A DNA stretch of 64,000 nucleotides from Streptomyces sp. NBC_01571. GTDB taxonomy: Bacteria > Actinomycetota > Actinomycetes > Streptomycetales > Streptomycetaceae. The notes under the pieces were generated by a model that was given only the letters and a program-made list of their open reading frames with translations, made no database searches and was not told where the DNA came from. Shown here in pieces: positions 30,727-39,968 of this stretch (the stretch's first letter is position 1; each line of letters begins with the position of its first letter). The DNA lies in assembly GCF_026339875.1 (NCBI RefSeq), contig NZ_JAPEPZ010000001.1, forward strand, positions 744,001-808,000, written 5' to 3'. Position numbers and translations under genes: made by a program.

Positions 30727-32070
30727 TCAGGCCGTGTACCGCCGCAGCGCCGGCGTCGCGGCGGCCAGGCCCAGCGTGGCGACGATCACCAGCAGACCGC
30801 CGCCCGCGACGGCCGCGCGGGCCCCCAGGAGGGAACCGGCCGTTCCGTGCAGGACGTCGGCGAGGCGCGGGCCGCCCGCGACCACCACGGTGAACACTCC
30901 CTGCATCCGGCCGCGCATCTCGTCGGTGGCGGCCGACAGCAGGATCGCCCCGCGGAAGACCATGGAGACCATGTCGGCGACCCCGGCGACGGCGAGGAAC
31001 GCCACGGCCACCCACAGGCTGCCGCTGAGACCGAACCCGGTGATGGCGGCGCCCCAGGCCAGCACCGCGACGATCACCATGAGGCCGTGCCGGCGCGCGC
31101 GGGAGAACGTGCCCGACATCAGTCCTCCGATCACCGCGCCGATGGGGATCGCCGCGAACAGCAGTCCGAGCGCGAGGCCCTCGCCGTAGGGCGCGTACGT
31201 CTCGGCGGCGAGCTGCGGGAACAGCGCCCGGGGCATGCCGAAGACCATGGCGATGATGTCGGCGAGGAAGGACAGCAGCAGCACCTTGTGCAGGGCGATG
31301 TAGCGGAACCCCGCGACGACCTCGCGCCAGCCCGCGCGGCGGCCCACCGCTCCCGTCAGAGGCGGCAGCGAGGGCAGACGTACGACCGCCCACACGGTGA
31401 CGCACAGCGCCAGGGCGTCGATCAGATACAGCTCGCTCAGGCCGATCACCGGAATCAGGGCACCGGCGAGCAGGGGTCCGGCCACCAGGCCCGTCTGCAT
31501 GACGGTCGAGCCGAGCGCGTTCGCCGCGGGCAGCTCGTCCTCGGGGACCAGCCGGGCGATCGAGGCGTTGCGGGCCGGTGCGTTCAGGCCGAAGAAGGCC
31601 TGCTGGAGGGCGAGCAGGACCATCAGGACCAGTACGGAGTCGAGTCCGATGACGGCCTGTATCCAGAAGAGCAGCGAGGTGACGGCTATTCCGGTGTTGG
31701 TGACGAGGAGCAGCTTGCGCCGGTCCATGCTGTCGGCGATGGCGCCGCCCCAGAGGGCGAAGACCACGAGCGGCAGCAGACCGGCGAGGCTCGCGTAGCC
31801 GACCCAGGCCGAGGACCCGGTGATGTCGTAGATCTGCTTGGGGACGGCGACGGCGGTGAGCTGGCTGCCCACCGACGTGACGATGGTGGAGGACCAGAGC
31901 CTCCGGTACGCCGGGCGTCGCAACGGGCGGGTGTCCATCGTCCAGCGGCGCCAACCACTGCGGTCCGGCCGGCCGGGGTCCGCCGCCCCGGCCGCCCCGG
32001 CCCGCGGTGCCGGTGCGCCGTCCGTACTGCTCTTGCTCGTGTCCACGACCGTCCTGGCTGCTCGATACAT
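30727..32070 (-). CDS. MFS transporter (DHA3/EntS-like exporter)
   Basis: 447 residues with about 12 transmembrane helices. MFS motif A is present after helix 2 (WGGAIADSMDRRKLLL) and the helix-5 region reads GLNAPARNASIARLVPEDELPAANAL, characteristic of the EntS/macrolide-efflux (DHA3) group. It probably exports a siderophore or hydrophobic compound. The N-terminal 45 residues are polar and Ala/Gly-rich; an internal Met at residue 45 (MDTRPLRRPAYRRLW) matches the usual family start and may be the true one. It is convergent with the oxidoreductase gene. Confidence 0.88.
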   Translation of the reverse strand: MYRAARTVVDTSKSSTDGAPAPRAGAAGAADPGRPDRSGWRRWTMDTRPLRRPAYRRLWSSTIVTSVGSQLTAVAVPKQIYDITGSSAWVGYASLAGLLPLVVFALWGGAIADSMDRRKLLLVTNTGIAVTSLLFWIQAVIGLDSVLVLMVLLALQQAFFGLNAPARNASIARLVPEDELPAANALGSTVMQTGLVAGPLLAGALIPVIGLSELYLIDALALCVTVWAVVRLPSLPPLTGAVGRRAGWREVVAGFRYIALHKVLLLSFLADIIAMVFGMPRALFPQLAAETYAPYGEGLALGLLFAAIPIGAVIGGLMSGTFSRARRHGLMVIVAVLAWGAAITGFGLSGSLWVAVAFLAVAGVADMVSMVFRGAILLSAATDEMRGRMQGVFTVVVAGGPRLADVLHGTAGSLLGARAAVAGGGLLVIVATLGLAAATPALRRYTA

Positions 32071-32185
32071 CTTTCGGTGTCAGGGTTCACTATCGCGGAA
32101 CAGGAGCGTGCGGAATCCCCGTGGGTCCCCCGCGGTCGGTCGCACCGGTCCCCCAGGGGCCGTCCCGGCGCGTGGCGTACGTCGC

Positions 32186-32797
32186 TCAGGCACCGGCGAT
32201 CAGCAGTGTCCCCATGCCGATCATCGTCGCGGCGACCAGGGCGTCCAGCACCCGCCACGACGAGGGCCGGGCCAGGAAGCGGCCGAGCAGCCCGGCGCCG
32301 AAGCCCAGCGCGGCGAACCAGCACAGGCTCGCCAGCGCCGCCCCGAGTCCGAAGGTCCAGCGGAGCGGGCCGCGGTCGGCCGCGAGGGAGCCGAGCAGGA
32401 AGACGGTGTCGAGATAGACGTGCGGGTTGAGCCAGGTCAGCGCCAGACAGGTGAGCACGGTCCGCCGCCGCGAGCCCGTGGAACCGCCCGCCGCCTCCAG
32501 CGCCGAGGGACGGAGCACCCGCCGGGCGGCGAGGACGCCGTACACCAGGAGAAATCCACCGCCGATCAGTCCGACGACCGTGAGCGCCTCCGGTCGGGCC
32601 ACCACCAGCGCGCCGACGCCGCCCACCCCGAGCGCGATGAGCGCCGCGTCGGACACCGCGCAGATGCCCACCACCGCGAGCACCGTGTCGCGGCGGATGC
32701 CCTGGCGCAGCACGAAGGCGTTCTGGGCGCCGATGGCGACGATGAGCGAGAGACCGGTGCCGAACCCGGCGGCCGCGGCGGTGAGGGCGTTGGTCAT
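32186..32797 (-). CDS. LysE/ArgO-type amino-acid exporter
   Basis: 203 residues with about six membrane segments and the LysE signature near the start (GFGTGLSLIVAIGAQNAFVLRQG) and after helix 3 (LALTWLNPHVYLDTVFLLG). It exports basic amino acids such as lysine or arginine. It is divergent from a LysR regulator with only a 69-bp gap, the classic lysE-lysG / argO-argP arrangement in which the regulator activates the exporter when cytoplasmic basic amino acids accumulate. Confidence 0.93.
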   Translation of the reverse strand: MTNALTAAAAGFGTGLSLIVAIGAQNAFVLRQGIRRDTVLAVVGICAVSDAALIALGVGGVGALVVARPEALTVVGLIGGGFLLVYGVLAARRVLRPSALEAAGGSTGSRRRTVLTCLALTWLNPHVYLDTVFLLGSLAADRGPLRWTFGLGAALASLCWFAALGFGAGLLGRFLARPSSWRVLDALVAATMIGMGTLLIAGA

Positions 32798-32834
32798 GGC
32801 GACGACGTTAGGAAGGCGACTGTCAAGAGTACAG

Positions 32835-32858
32835 CTAAAGATTCTTACGTATCATTAG
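32835..32858. promoter_or_regulatory. Candidate LysG/ArgP operator between divergent genes
   Basis: CTAAAGAT (32835-32842) and ATCATTAG (32851-32858) form a 7-of-8 inverted repeat with an 8-nt centre, in an unusually AT-rich patch of the 69-bp gap between the exporter and its LysR gene. It ends 8 nt before the LysR start and probably serves both promoters. Confidence 0.5.
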
Positions 32859-32866
32859 CGCCCGTG

Positions 32867-33784
32867 ATGGCAGAACTCCCTCTCGACCAGGTCCGGACCC
32901 TGCTCGCGGTGGTCGACGAGGGCACCTTCGACGCGGCGGCCGCCGCTCTGCATGTGACGCCCTCGGCCGTCAGCCAACGCGTCAAGGCGCTCGAACAGCG
33001 CACCGGCCGTGTCCTTCTGACGCGGACGAAACCCGTGCGCCCGACCGAGTCCGGCGAGATCGTCGTGCGGTTCGCGCGCCGGCTGGCCCGGCTGGAGCGC
33101 GATGCCCGGGCCGAGCTCGGCATGAGCGACTCCGGGGAGCCGACGCAGCTGTCGATCGCGGTGAACGCCGACTCGCTCGCCACCTGGTTCCTGCCCGCGC
33201 TCACCCGCGTCCCGCGCGAGCTGCGGCTCTGCTTCGAACTGCGGCGCGAGGACGAGGACCACACGGCCGCCCTGCTGCGCGAGGGGGCGGTGATGGCGGC
33301 GGTGACCTCGTCCCCCGACCCGGTGGCGGGCTGCTCCGTCCGGTCCCTGGGCCGGATGCGGTACCTGGCGGCGGCGAGTCCCGGCTTCGCCGGGCGGTGG
33401 CTCGGCGCCGGGACGGAAACGGCCCTGCACGACCTGCTCGCCCACGCCCCGGTGGTGGTCTTCGACCGGAACGACGACTTCCAGGACGACTTCGCCGCGC
33501 GTCTGCTCGGCGGCCGCGGCGCGAGCCCGCTGCGGCACTCCGTGCCCACGTCGGAGGGGTTCGTGGACGCCGTCGTCGCCGGGCTCGGCTGGGGCATGGT
33601 GCCGCAGGCGCAGGCCGGGCCGCTGCTGCGCGCCGGGCGGCTGGTCGGCCTCGCCCCGGACCGGGCCGTGGACGTGCCGCTGTACTGGCAGCAGTGGAAG
33701 CTCGACTTCCCGGCGCTCGCCGTGGTGGCCGAGGCCGTGGCGTCCGCCGCCGCGGACGCGCTGGAGCCCGCGCCGCGCTCCTGA
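32867..33784 (+). CDS. LysR-family regulator of the LysG/ArgP type
   Basis: 305 residues. N-terminal helix-turn-helix: FDAAAAALHVTPSAVSQRVKALEQRTGRVLLTRTKPVRPT (spanning HTH and wing), which is the ArgP/LysG/IciA form. The effector domain covers about 90-295 and includes GFVDAVVAGLGWGMVPQ. It is divergent from the LysE-type exporter and very probably activates it with a basic amino acid as co-effector. The ATG at 32867 is used; a GTG one codon upstream is in frame. The leader is short, so transcription may start within the dyad just upstream. Confidence 0.92.
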   Translation: MAELPLDQVRTLLAVVDEGTFDAAAAALHVTPSAVSQRVKALEQRTGRVLLTRTKPVRPTESGEIVVRFARRLARLERDARAELGMSDSGEPTQLSIAVNADSLATWFLPALTRVPRELRLCFELRREDEDHTAALLREGAVMAAVTSSPDPVAGCSVRSLGRMRYLAAASPGFAGRWLGAGTETALHDLLAHAPVVVFDRNDDFQDDFAARLLGGRGASPLRHSVPTSEGFVDAVVAGLGWGMVPQAQAGPLLRAGRLVGLAPDRAVDVPLYWQQWKLDFPALAVVAEAVASAAADALEPAPRS

Positions 33785-34248
33785 CCCCACCCGGCCGCCC
33801 GACCCCTCGACCGCCCAACTGCCCAACCGCCCAACCCTCCTGGCCGACCGAGCGCGTGCCCGCCCGACCACCTGGCCGCCCAACCCTCCTGGCCGACCGA
33901 GCGCGTGCCCGCCCGACCACCTGGCCGCCCAACCCTCCTGGCCGACCCAGCGCGTGCCCGCCCGACCACCTCGGCGGGGACCACCTCGCCGCCAGGGACC
34001 GGAAAACCGCCGCTCCTGACCGAGGACGCGTGGCACATCGGTCAGGAGCGGGCCGGCGACATCGTCCCGGGACTCCTCGCCGGGGCGCGGGCGCGGTATC
34101 TTTCGCGCTGGGTGAAGCCGATACGGCTGAGTGAAACCGAGGCCAACGAAAGGCGACCGGCGCGCGGGAGGCGCCGACGTGCGGGCGGGTGCCGGTGAGG
34201 CGCAGTCTTGCTGTGGTCACCTGACGGCGGGCGGACGAGGACAGACCG
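33785..34248. other. 464-bp intergenic region holding the tandem repeat
   Basis: No gene is supported. Apart from the 49-bp repeat it includes a proline-codon-like C-rich tract before the repeat and the presumed promoter of the SpoIIE phosphatase gene (34100-34248), where I see no strong boxes. Confidence 0.5.
33827..33970. repeat. 49-bp tandem repeat, about 2.9 copies
   Basis: The unit begins CCGCCCAACCCTCCTGGCCG and recurs at 33827, 33876 and 33925, exactly 49 bp apart. The third copy differs at one spot (GACCCAG for GACCGAG) and is truncated. It lies just after the LysR stop codon. Because 49 is not a multiple of 3, open frames across it repeat in all phases and are not genes. Confidence 0.9.
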
Positions 34249-36789
34249 ATGACTGGGAGCGCCGAGCAAGCGGAGCGGGCGCTGGATGGCCTGGCCGTCC
34301 TGCTCAGCGGGGCTGTGGCGGACGCGATCCGCGCGGCCCGCGGCTTCGCGGGGGGTGTGTATCTGCGCACGTCCACGCCCGGACTGCTGAGACTGGCCGT
34401 TCTCGCGGGCCTGCCCGACCAGTTGTTCCGTTCCTGGTGGCGCCTGCCCCTGGACCGGCCCTTCCCCGCCGCCGACTGCTACCGGCAGGGCACGGAGGTG
34501 CTGCTCGCCGACGCCACGGAGACGATGCGCCGCTATCCGCAGCTCGCCGCCGGTCTGCCGTTCCAGTTCGGCTCGTTGTACGTGCCCGTGACGGGCTCCT
34601 CGGCCTCCTACGGCGTCCTGACGGTGCTGCGCCCCTCGGCCTCGGACGCCACCGACGTCCTGCCGGACCGCGACCGCATGACGGCGGTCGCGGAAAGTCT
34701 GGGCACCGCTCTGGCCGCCCGGGAGAAGGACGGATCCGCGGTCACGTGGGACAGCGAGCCGTTGTGCGTGCGGCCGCCCGCCGACGGTCCTGCCCCGCTG
34801 TGCGCCGGACGGTTCACCTGGGATCCGGTCGGCGGCACGGTCACCGCAGACGAGGCGTTGTGGTCCCTGCTCGGTACCGGTGCCGGGGCGTTCCCCGGGA
34901 CACCGGAGGCGCTCGCCCGAGGGCTGTCCCCGGGTGATCCGCACACTCTGCTGGCCGCGCTGCACGAGACGGCCGCCGGCCACCCGCCCGCCCATTCGCT
35001 GCCCCTGCACACGTCGGGCGGCGGCCTGTGCCTGCTGCACCTGGCACCCGGAGACGACGCGCCCGACCCGCCGTTCCCGGTCCGCGGGACGGTCGTCGAC
35101 CCCGGCCCGGGACCGGCCGCGGCCGGTGCCGCGGACCTCCTCCCGGAGGGCGTGTTCGCGCTGGACCGGCTCGGGCTGATCACCTACGTCAATCCGCGCG
35201 CCGCCGAACTCCTCGGCCGGCCGCACGGGGAACTGCTCGGGCGACCGCTGTGGCAGGCCGTGCCCTGGCTGGACCAGCCGTCCTACGAGGATCATCTGCG
35301 CGGCGCGCTGCTGTCGCCGGAGCCGGTGCACTTCCAGGTCGCCCGCCCGCGCGAGGGGCGCCGGACCTCCCTGGCGGGCCGCGGGGACACCTGGCTGACC
35401 CTGTCGGTGTATCCCGGCCCGCGCGGGCTGACGTGCAAGCTGATCCCGATGGGGCGCCTCGCCGACACCACCAGGGCCGCGGAGGCCGCACCGGCCGACG
35501 TGGGTCGGCGGGCGGAACCGGCGCCCCGCCTCGGAACATCCGTGTCGAGCGTCACCACGGCGGGGCTGTACCACCCCATCGTCCTCGCCATCGCGCTGTC
35601 CGAGGCCGTGACCGCCCGTCAGGTGTCCGAGGTGGTGATGCGCGAGCTGCTGCCCGCGTTCGGCGGACGGCAGCTCGCCATCTACCTGTTGCAGGAGCGG
35701 CGGCTGTACCTGGCGTGGGAGACCGGCTTCCCCCAGGGATTCCTCGCCCCCTTCGACGGGGTGGGGCTGGACGCCAAGCTGCCCGGAGTGGAGACCCTCA
35801 CCTCCGGACGAGCCCTCTTCTTCGAGTCGATGCCCCGGCTCGAGTCCGCCTACCCCGGTATCGCCCTGGACGCCAAGGTGGGCGCGCGGGTCTTCCTGCC
35901 GCTGATCGCCTCGGGCCGGCCGGTCGGTTCCTGCATCCTGGGCTTCGACCGTCCGCGCGACTTCAGCACCGAGGAGCGTGCGGTGCTGACGGCGCTAGCC
36001 GGACTCGTCGCGCAGGCCCTGGAGCGAGCACGACGGTACGACTCCGAGGCCGCCCTCGCGCGTGGCCTGCAGGAGGCACTGCTCCCGCACCGGCTGTCGG
36101 CGCACCCCCAGGTGGAGACGGCCGGGCGCTATCTGCCCGGCACCGAGGGCATGGACGTGGGCGGCGACTGGTACGACGTGGTGGAGGCGGGCGACGGACT
36201 GGCCCTGGTGATCGGCGACGTCCAGGGACACGGTGTCCAGGCGGCCGCCACCATGGGCCAACTGCGCAGCGCCGTACGGGCGTTCGCTCTCGGCGACCAC
36301 GCTCCGGACGAGGTGATGAGCGGCACCAACCGGCTGCTCATCGACCTCGATCCCGGACAGTTCGCCAGTTGTTGCTACATCCGGCTCGACCCGGTGACCG
36401 GCGTCGCCCGTGCCGCGCGCGCCGGACATCCGCAGCCCCTGCTGCGCCACCCCGACGGCCGCGCCGAGGTCCTGAACCTGCCCGGCGGTGTGGTGCTCGG
36501 CGTGGACCCGCACGCCCGCTACCCCGTGACGGACCTGCGCCTGGAACCCGGCGCCGTCCTGGCCCTCTACACGGACGGCCTTGTCGAGAAGCCCGGCACC
36601 GACATAGACGACGGTATCGAGAGGGTGCGCGCGAAGCTGTCCGGCGCGGGTACCCCGCACGCCCGTCCCGGCGCCTCCTCGCTGTCCCGCGCGGCCGACC
36701 TGCTGACCGAGGAGGCCCGGCAGGCGGCCGAACGCCCCGACGACATCGCGCTGCTGCTCACCACCCGCCGCAGCGGTCCCCGCCCCTGA
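34249..36789 (+). CDS. GAF/PAS/GAF sensor with C-terminal SpoIIE (PP2C) phosphatase
   Basis: 846 residues. Layout: an N-terminal GAF-like region (about 10-160), a poorly conserved linker, a PAS domain (about 300-390: GVFALDRLGLITYVNPRAAELLGRPHGELLG as a split signature), a second GAF (about 440-590: GRQLAIYLLQERRLYLAWETG) and a SpoIIE phosphatase (about 610-846) with MDVGGDWYDVVE, LVIGDVQGHGVQAAATM, ARAGHPQPLL, LALYTDGLVEKPG and PDDIALLLT. It senses small ligands or redox state and dephosphorylates an anti-sigma antagonist. The usual companion HATPase domain is absent from this protein. Confidence 0.92.
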   Translation: MTGSAEQAERALDGLAVLLSGAVADAIRAARGFAGGVYLRTSTPGLLRLAVLAGLPDQLFRSWWRLPLDRPFPAADCYRQGTEVLLADATETMRRYPQLAAGLPFQFGSLYVPVTGSSASYGVLTVLRPSASDATDVLPDRDRMTAVAESLGTALAAREKDGSAVTWDSEPLCVRPPADGPAPLCAGRFTWDPVGGTVTADEALWSLLGTGAGAFPGTPEALARGLSPGDPHTLLAALHETAAGHPPAHSLPLHTSGGGLCLLHLAPGDDAPDPPFPVRGTVVDPGPGPAAAGAADLLPEGVFALDRLGLITYVNPRAAELLGRPHGELLGRPLWQAVPWLDQPSYEDHLRGALLSPEPVHFQVARPREGRRTSLAGRGDTWLTLSVYPGPRGLTCKLIPMGRLADTTRAAEAAPADVGRRAEPAPRLGTSVSSVTTAGLYHPIVLAIALSEAVTARQVSEVVMRELLPAFGGRQLAIYLLQERRLYLAWETGFPQGFLAPFDGVGLDAKLPGVETLTSGRALFFESMPRLESAYPGIALDAKVGARVFLPLIASGRPVGSCILGFDRPRDFSTEERAVLTALAGLVAQALERARRYDSEAALARGLQEALLPHRLSAHPQVETAGRYLPGTEGMDVGGDWYDVVEAGDGLALVIGDVQGHGVQAAATMGQLRSAVRAFALGDHAPDEVMSGTNRLLIDLDPGQFASCCYIRLDPVTGVARAARAGHPQPLLRHPDGRAEVLNLPGGVVLGVDPHARYPVTDLRLEPGAVLALYTDGLVEKPGTDIDDGIERVRAKLSGAGTPHARPGASSLSRAADLLTEEARQAAERPDDIALLLTTRRSGPRP

Positions 36790-36846
36790 CGCGGCCGGGG
36801 CGGTGGCCGCCTGGCCGCTCTGACCCGGCCGGGACGACGGGGCACC

Positions 36847-37833
36847 TCAGTGCGCCGTGTCGAGTCGATCCCGCTGATCCGGCGTCAGTTCCAGGTCCAC
36901 CGCCGCCAGATTCTCCTCCAGCTGCGCCACGGACGACATCCCGACCAGCGGGATCACCGGGAAGTCGGCGCCCAACTGCCAGGCGAGCACCACCTGGTTC
37001 GGACTCGCTCCGGTCTCCCGCGCGACCTCCCGCACCGCGGCGAGCCGGGGCGGTGTTCCCGGGTGGTCGTAGTCCGCGGGCAGCGGCTTGTCCGCGCGGC
37101 CGTAGGCGCCGCGCAGCAGCGGCGAGTAGGCGACCAGGGTGACGGCGGGCTCGGCGCGCAGATAGCTGAGGAGTTCCCCGGTCGCACCGCCGAGGCTGCC
37201 GTCCCGGAAGAGCGCGTCGGGTACGTCCGTACGGGGCCGCAGCAGACTGTGCTGGTACTGCAGCACCTCGTAGCCGGGCAGCCCCGCGGCAGCGGCGACG
37301 GCGCGGGCCCGCTCGACCCGCCAGACGGCGTGGTTGCTCGCGCCGAGCAGGCCCACGGTCCCCTCCGCCACCAGCGCGCCGAACCCCTCGACGGTCTCCC
37401 GTATGTCGACGGTCCGGTCCTCGATGTGCGCGTACAGCAGATCGATCCGCTCCAGGCCGAGCCGTTCCCGGCTCCGCTCGGAGGCCTCCCGGATCGTCTT
37501 GGCCGACAGCCCCTCCGGGTTGTCGGTGTACCCGGTGCCGGGGGCCAGCGGCCTGGCACCGAGCTTGGTCGCGAAGACGATCTCGTCGCCGACGCCGCGG
37601 CTGCGGCGCCAGCGTCCGAGCAGTTCCTCACTCTGGCCGCCCTGGCCGCCGTCGACCCAGAAGGCGTAGTTGTCGGACGTGTCGATGAAGTTGCCGCCGG
37701 CCTCGACATAGCGGTCGAGTACGGCGAACGAGGTCTTCTCGTCCGTCACCGAGCCGAACAGCATCGCGCCGAGCGCGAGCACACTCACCTCACGGCGGTG
37801 GTCCGGATCGGCGCCGATGGAACGGTACTTCAT
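36847..37833 (-). CDS. Aldo/keto reductase
   Basis: 328 residues, TIM-barrel AKR. The catalytic tetrad is visible: Asp and Tyr in FIDTSDNYAFW, Lys in VFATKLG, and His in LLYAHIEDR. NADPH-binding segment near the C-terminus: FPVIPLVGMSSVAQLEENL. It reduces carbonyl compounds or oxidises sugars; the substrate is unknown. GGAGGG upstream and the family start at MKYRSIG fix the ATG at 37833. A Nudix hydrolase gene lies 73 bp upstream on the same strand, so the two may form an operon. Confidence 0.92.
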   Translation of the reverse strand: MKYRSIGADPDHRREVSVLALGAMLFGSVTDEKTSFAVLDRYVEAGGNFIDTSDNYAFWVDGGQGGQSEELLGRWRRSRGVGDEIVFATKLGARPLAPGTGYTDNPEGLSAKTIREASERSRERLGLERIDLLYAHIEDRTVDIRETVEGFGALVAEGTVGLLGASNHAVWRVERARAVAAAAGLPGYEVLQYQHSLLRPRTDVPDALFRDGSLGGATGELLSYLRAEPAVTLVAYSPLLRGAYGRADKPLPADYDHPGTPPRLAAVREVARETGASPNQVVLAWQLGADFPVIPLVGMSSVAQLEENLAAVDLELTPDQRDRLDTAH

Positions 37834-37906
37834 GCTGGTCCCTCCAGTCCCGGCCCGGCGTCCGCGGGGCCCGAAAGGGAGTCTGGAACTTGAAGAGCAC
37901 TCCAGG

Positions 37907-38572
37907 TCAAGGGCTTGCGAACGGTCCCTCCAGGGCGGCCCACTGCAACAGCATGATCGTCTTGGCATCGGCGATCCCCCCGCCGCGGATCATGGCCAGG
38001 GCGTCATGGAAGGGCAGTTCGACGATCTCGATGTCCTCGCCCTCCTCCTCCAGCCCGCCTCCCTCGTGGGTGCGGGTGGACGGCCCGTAGGGGGCGGCGT
38101 AGAAACTCACCCGCTCGGTGACCGAGCCCGGACTCATGTAGACGTCGAAGACGTGCTGGACCTCGCCGACGGTGTGCCCGGTCTCCTCGACCACCTCGCG
38201 GCGCACCGCGACCTCGGGGTGCTCGTCCGCCTCGTCGAGCAGGCCGCCCGGTGTCTCGACGAGCATCCCGTCCGGGTGCCCGTTGGTGTACACGGGGTAG
38301 CGGAACTGCCTGGTCAGCAACACGGTTTGGCGCTCGGTGTCGTACAGCAGGAGGGTGGCTCCGTTGCCGCGGTCGTGCGTCTCGCGCTCCTGGGTGCTCC
38401 AGGTGCCGTCGGCGTGCCGGAAGTCGAAGGTGGTGGTGCGCTCCACGTACCAGTGGCTGGACAGGAGTTTCACGTCCCGGACCCGGACCCGGGGGTTACC
38501 GCTCAGGCCCAGGCCCGTCCGGTCGAGCCCGGTACGGCCACGGCGGTCCGGGGTGTCGATGCCCGCGGTCAT
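37907..38572 (-). CDS. Nudix hydrolase (NudK/GDP-sugar or ADP-ribose pyrophosphatase-like)
   Basis: 221 residues. The Nudix box is ETPGGLLDEADEHPEVAVRREVVEETGH (quoted in two overlapping stretches here: GGLLDEADEHPEVAV and RREVVEETG), giving the REVVEE catalytic helix. The preceding VYTNGHPDGMLVE and the following YMSPGSVTERVSFYAA are typical of NudK-type enzymes that cleave GDP-mannose or related nucleoside diphosphate sugars. The start is set at MTAGIDTPDRRG; a longer frame from 38620 is arginine-rich. It is upstream of, and probably co-transcribed with, the aldo/keto reductase. Confidence 0.87.
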   Translation of the reverse strand: MTAGIDTPDRRGRTGLDRTGLGLSGNPRVRVRDVKLLSSHWYVERTTTFDFRHADGTWSTQERETHDRGNGATLLLYDTERQTVLLTRQFRYPVYTNGHPDGMLVETPGGLLDEADEHPEVAVRREVVEETGHTVGEVQHVFDVYMSPGSVTERVSFYAAPYGPSTRTHEGGGLEEEGEDIEIVELPFHDALAMIRGGGIADAKTIMLLQWAALEGPFASP

Positions 38573-38673
38573 CGTGCGCGGTCCGCGTCGGAGAGGTCGT
38601 TCATGGCCACTGTCTATCACCGCGGCACGAACATCGAGGCCACAGCGGGGCTTCGCCCGTCTAGGCTCACGGC

Positions 38674-39027
38674 ATGGAACAGACGGAGATCATCCTGCGC
38701 GCCATCGGCGTGCTCACCGAGACCAACGCGATGGTCCGCAGGATCGCCCAGGACGAGGACGCCGAGGCCGAATCCACCGAGACACAGCTCGGCGCGCTCG
38801 TCACCGAGGTCTTCCCCCGCGTCGAGGTGCCCGCGGACGCCGGACCCGCGGAGGCCGGACAGGCCGTCGCGGATGCCTATCTGCCCGCCACGATCTCCCT
38901 CGTCGGTGCCTTCGCCTTCCTCTTCTCGGAACTCGCCGACGTCCACGACTCCGGACAGACCGACATCAAGACGGCCGATCTGCTCCAGGACCTCGCCCTG
39001 CGGATGTCCAGGGCCGACAACGAGTAG
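38674..39027 (+). CDS. Hypothetical acidic helical protein
   Basis: 117 residues, strongly acidic and mostly alpha-helical, with one hydrophobic stretch (LPATISLVGAFAFLFSELADV) too polar at its ends to be a sure membrane helix. No motif is recognised. The codon bias is fully typical, supporting a real gene. It is divergent from the Nudix/aldo-keto pair with a 100-bp gap that must hold both promoters. The function is unknown. Confidence 0.6.
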   Translation: MEQTEIILRAIGVLTETNAMVRRIAQDEDAEAESTETQLGALVTEVFPRVEVPADAGPAEAGQAVADAYLPATISLVGAFAFLFSELADVHDSGQTDIKTADLLQDLALRMSRADNE

Positions 39028-39095
39028 CCGCCGGCGGCCTCGCCGTGGCGCCGGCGGCACGGCGAGGCGGCAGCCGGTCCTCGGGCCTCCAGCGT

Positions 39096-39968
39096 TCAGG
39101 AGTGCGGGACCACCGCCACCGGACACGGGGCGTGGTGGATCACCGCGTGCGCGACCGAACCGATCCGTGAGCCCAGAGCGGAGCGGTGCGCGCGGCGCCC
39201 GACCACGATCAGCTGGGCGCCGGCGGTCTGCGCGAGGAGGACCTGGCCGGCGCTCCCCATCTCGACGTGCGGGGTGACGGGCACGTCGGGAAACCGCTCA
39301 CGCCACGGCTGCAGCGCCTCGGCGAGCGCCTTCGTCTCGTACGGTTCGAGGCCACCGGCCTCGTCCAGCAGCCTCAGCGAAGCCGGGCTGTAGGCGAACA
39401 CCGGCGGCAGACTCCAGGCCCGTACAGCGCGTACCCCGGCGCCTCGGGCCGCCGCGGTCTCGAACGCGAACTCCAGGGCCGCCGCGCTGTCGTCGGGCTC
39501 GCCCTGCTGGCCCACGACGATCTCCCGGCCCGCCGCCTCGGGCGCCGCCCGGTCGTCGGCACGCACCAGCACGACGGGGCAGCCGGCCTCGGCGATCACC
39601 TGCTGTCCGACCGAACCGAGCAGGAACCCGACGACCGCGCCGTGGCCGCGCGAACCGAGTGCCAGCGCGCGGGCACCGGCCGCCTCGGCGACCAGGGCGT
39701 CCACGGCCGTCACGTCCACCACCTCGTCCGATATCGCCAGGTCCGGGTGCGTGTCGGCGATCGTGCGGGCGACGTCGCGGACCATCTCCCCGGCCCAGCG
39801 GGCCTGCTCGTCCCGGTCGCCGGCGTCCGCCGTGCCGTGAGGCGGCCAGTGCCACGCGTACATCACCCGCAGGGGCACGCCGCGGCGGACGGCTTCCCTG
39901 CCCGCCCAGGCCGCCGCGGCCCTGCTCTCGGGTGATCCGTCCACGCCCACGGTGATCGGGTGGATCAT
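39096..39968 (-). CDS. Universal stress protein with tandem USP domains
   Basis: 290 residues formed by two UspA folds (about 1-145 and 150-290). The first begins ITVGVDGSPESRAAAAWAGREA and ends with the ATP-binding motif GSRGHGAVVGFLLGSVGQQV; the second has the parallel GRRAHRSALGSRIGSVAHAV and ends HAPCPVAVVP. Both G-x2-G-x9-G-S type nucleotide sites look intact. These cytoplasmic proteins bind ATP and accumulate in hypoxia or dormancy. It is convergent with the hypothetical gene at 38674 and in the same direction as lacI, with no evident operon. Confidence 0.93.
   Translation of the reverse strand: MIHPITVGVDGSPESRAAAAWAGREAVRRGVPLRVMYAWHWPPHGTADAGDRDEQARWAGEMVRDVARTIADTHPDLAISDEVVDVTAVDALVAEAAGARALALGSRGHGAVVGFLLGSVGQQVIAEAGCPVVLVRADDRAAPEAAGREIVVGQQGEPDDSAAALEFAFETAAARGAGVRAVRAWSLPPVFAYSPASLRLLDEAGGLEPYETKALAEALQPWRERFPDVPVTPHVEMGSAGQVLLAQTAGAQLIVVGRRAHRSALGSRIGSVAHAVIHHAPCPVAVVPHS

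Noticed and set aside
33827..33970. CRISPR array
   Set aside because: Units are contiguous with no unique spacers and only three copies; it is a simple tandem repeat.
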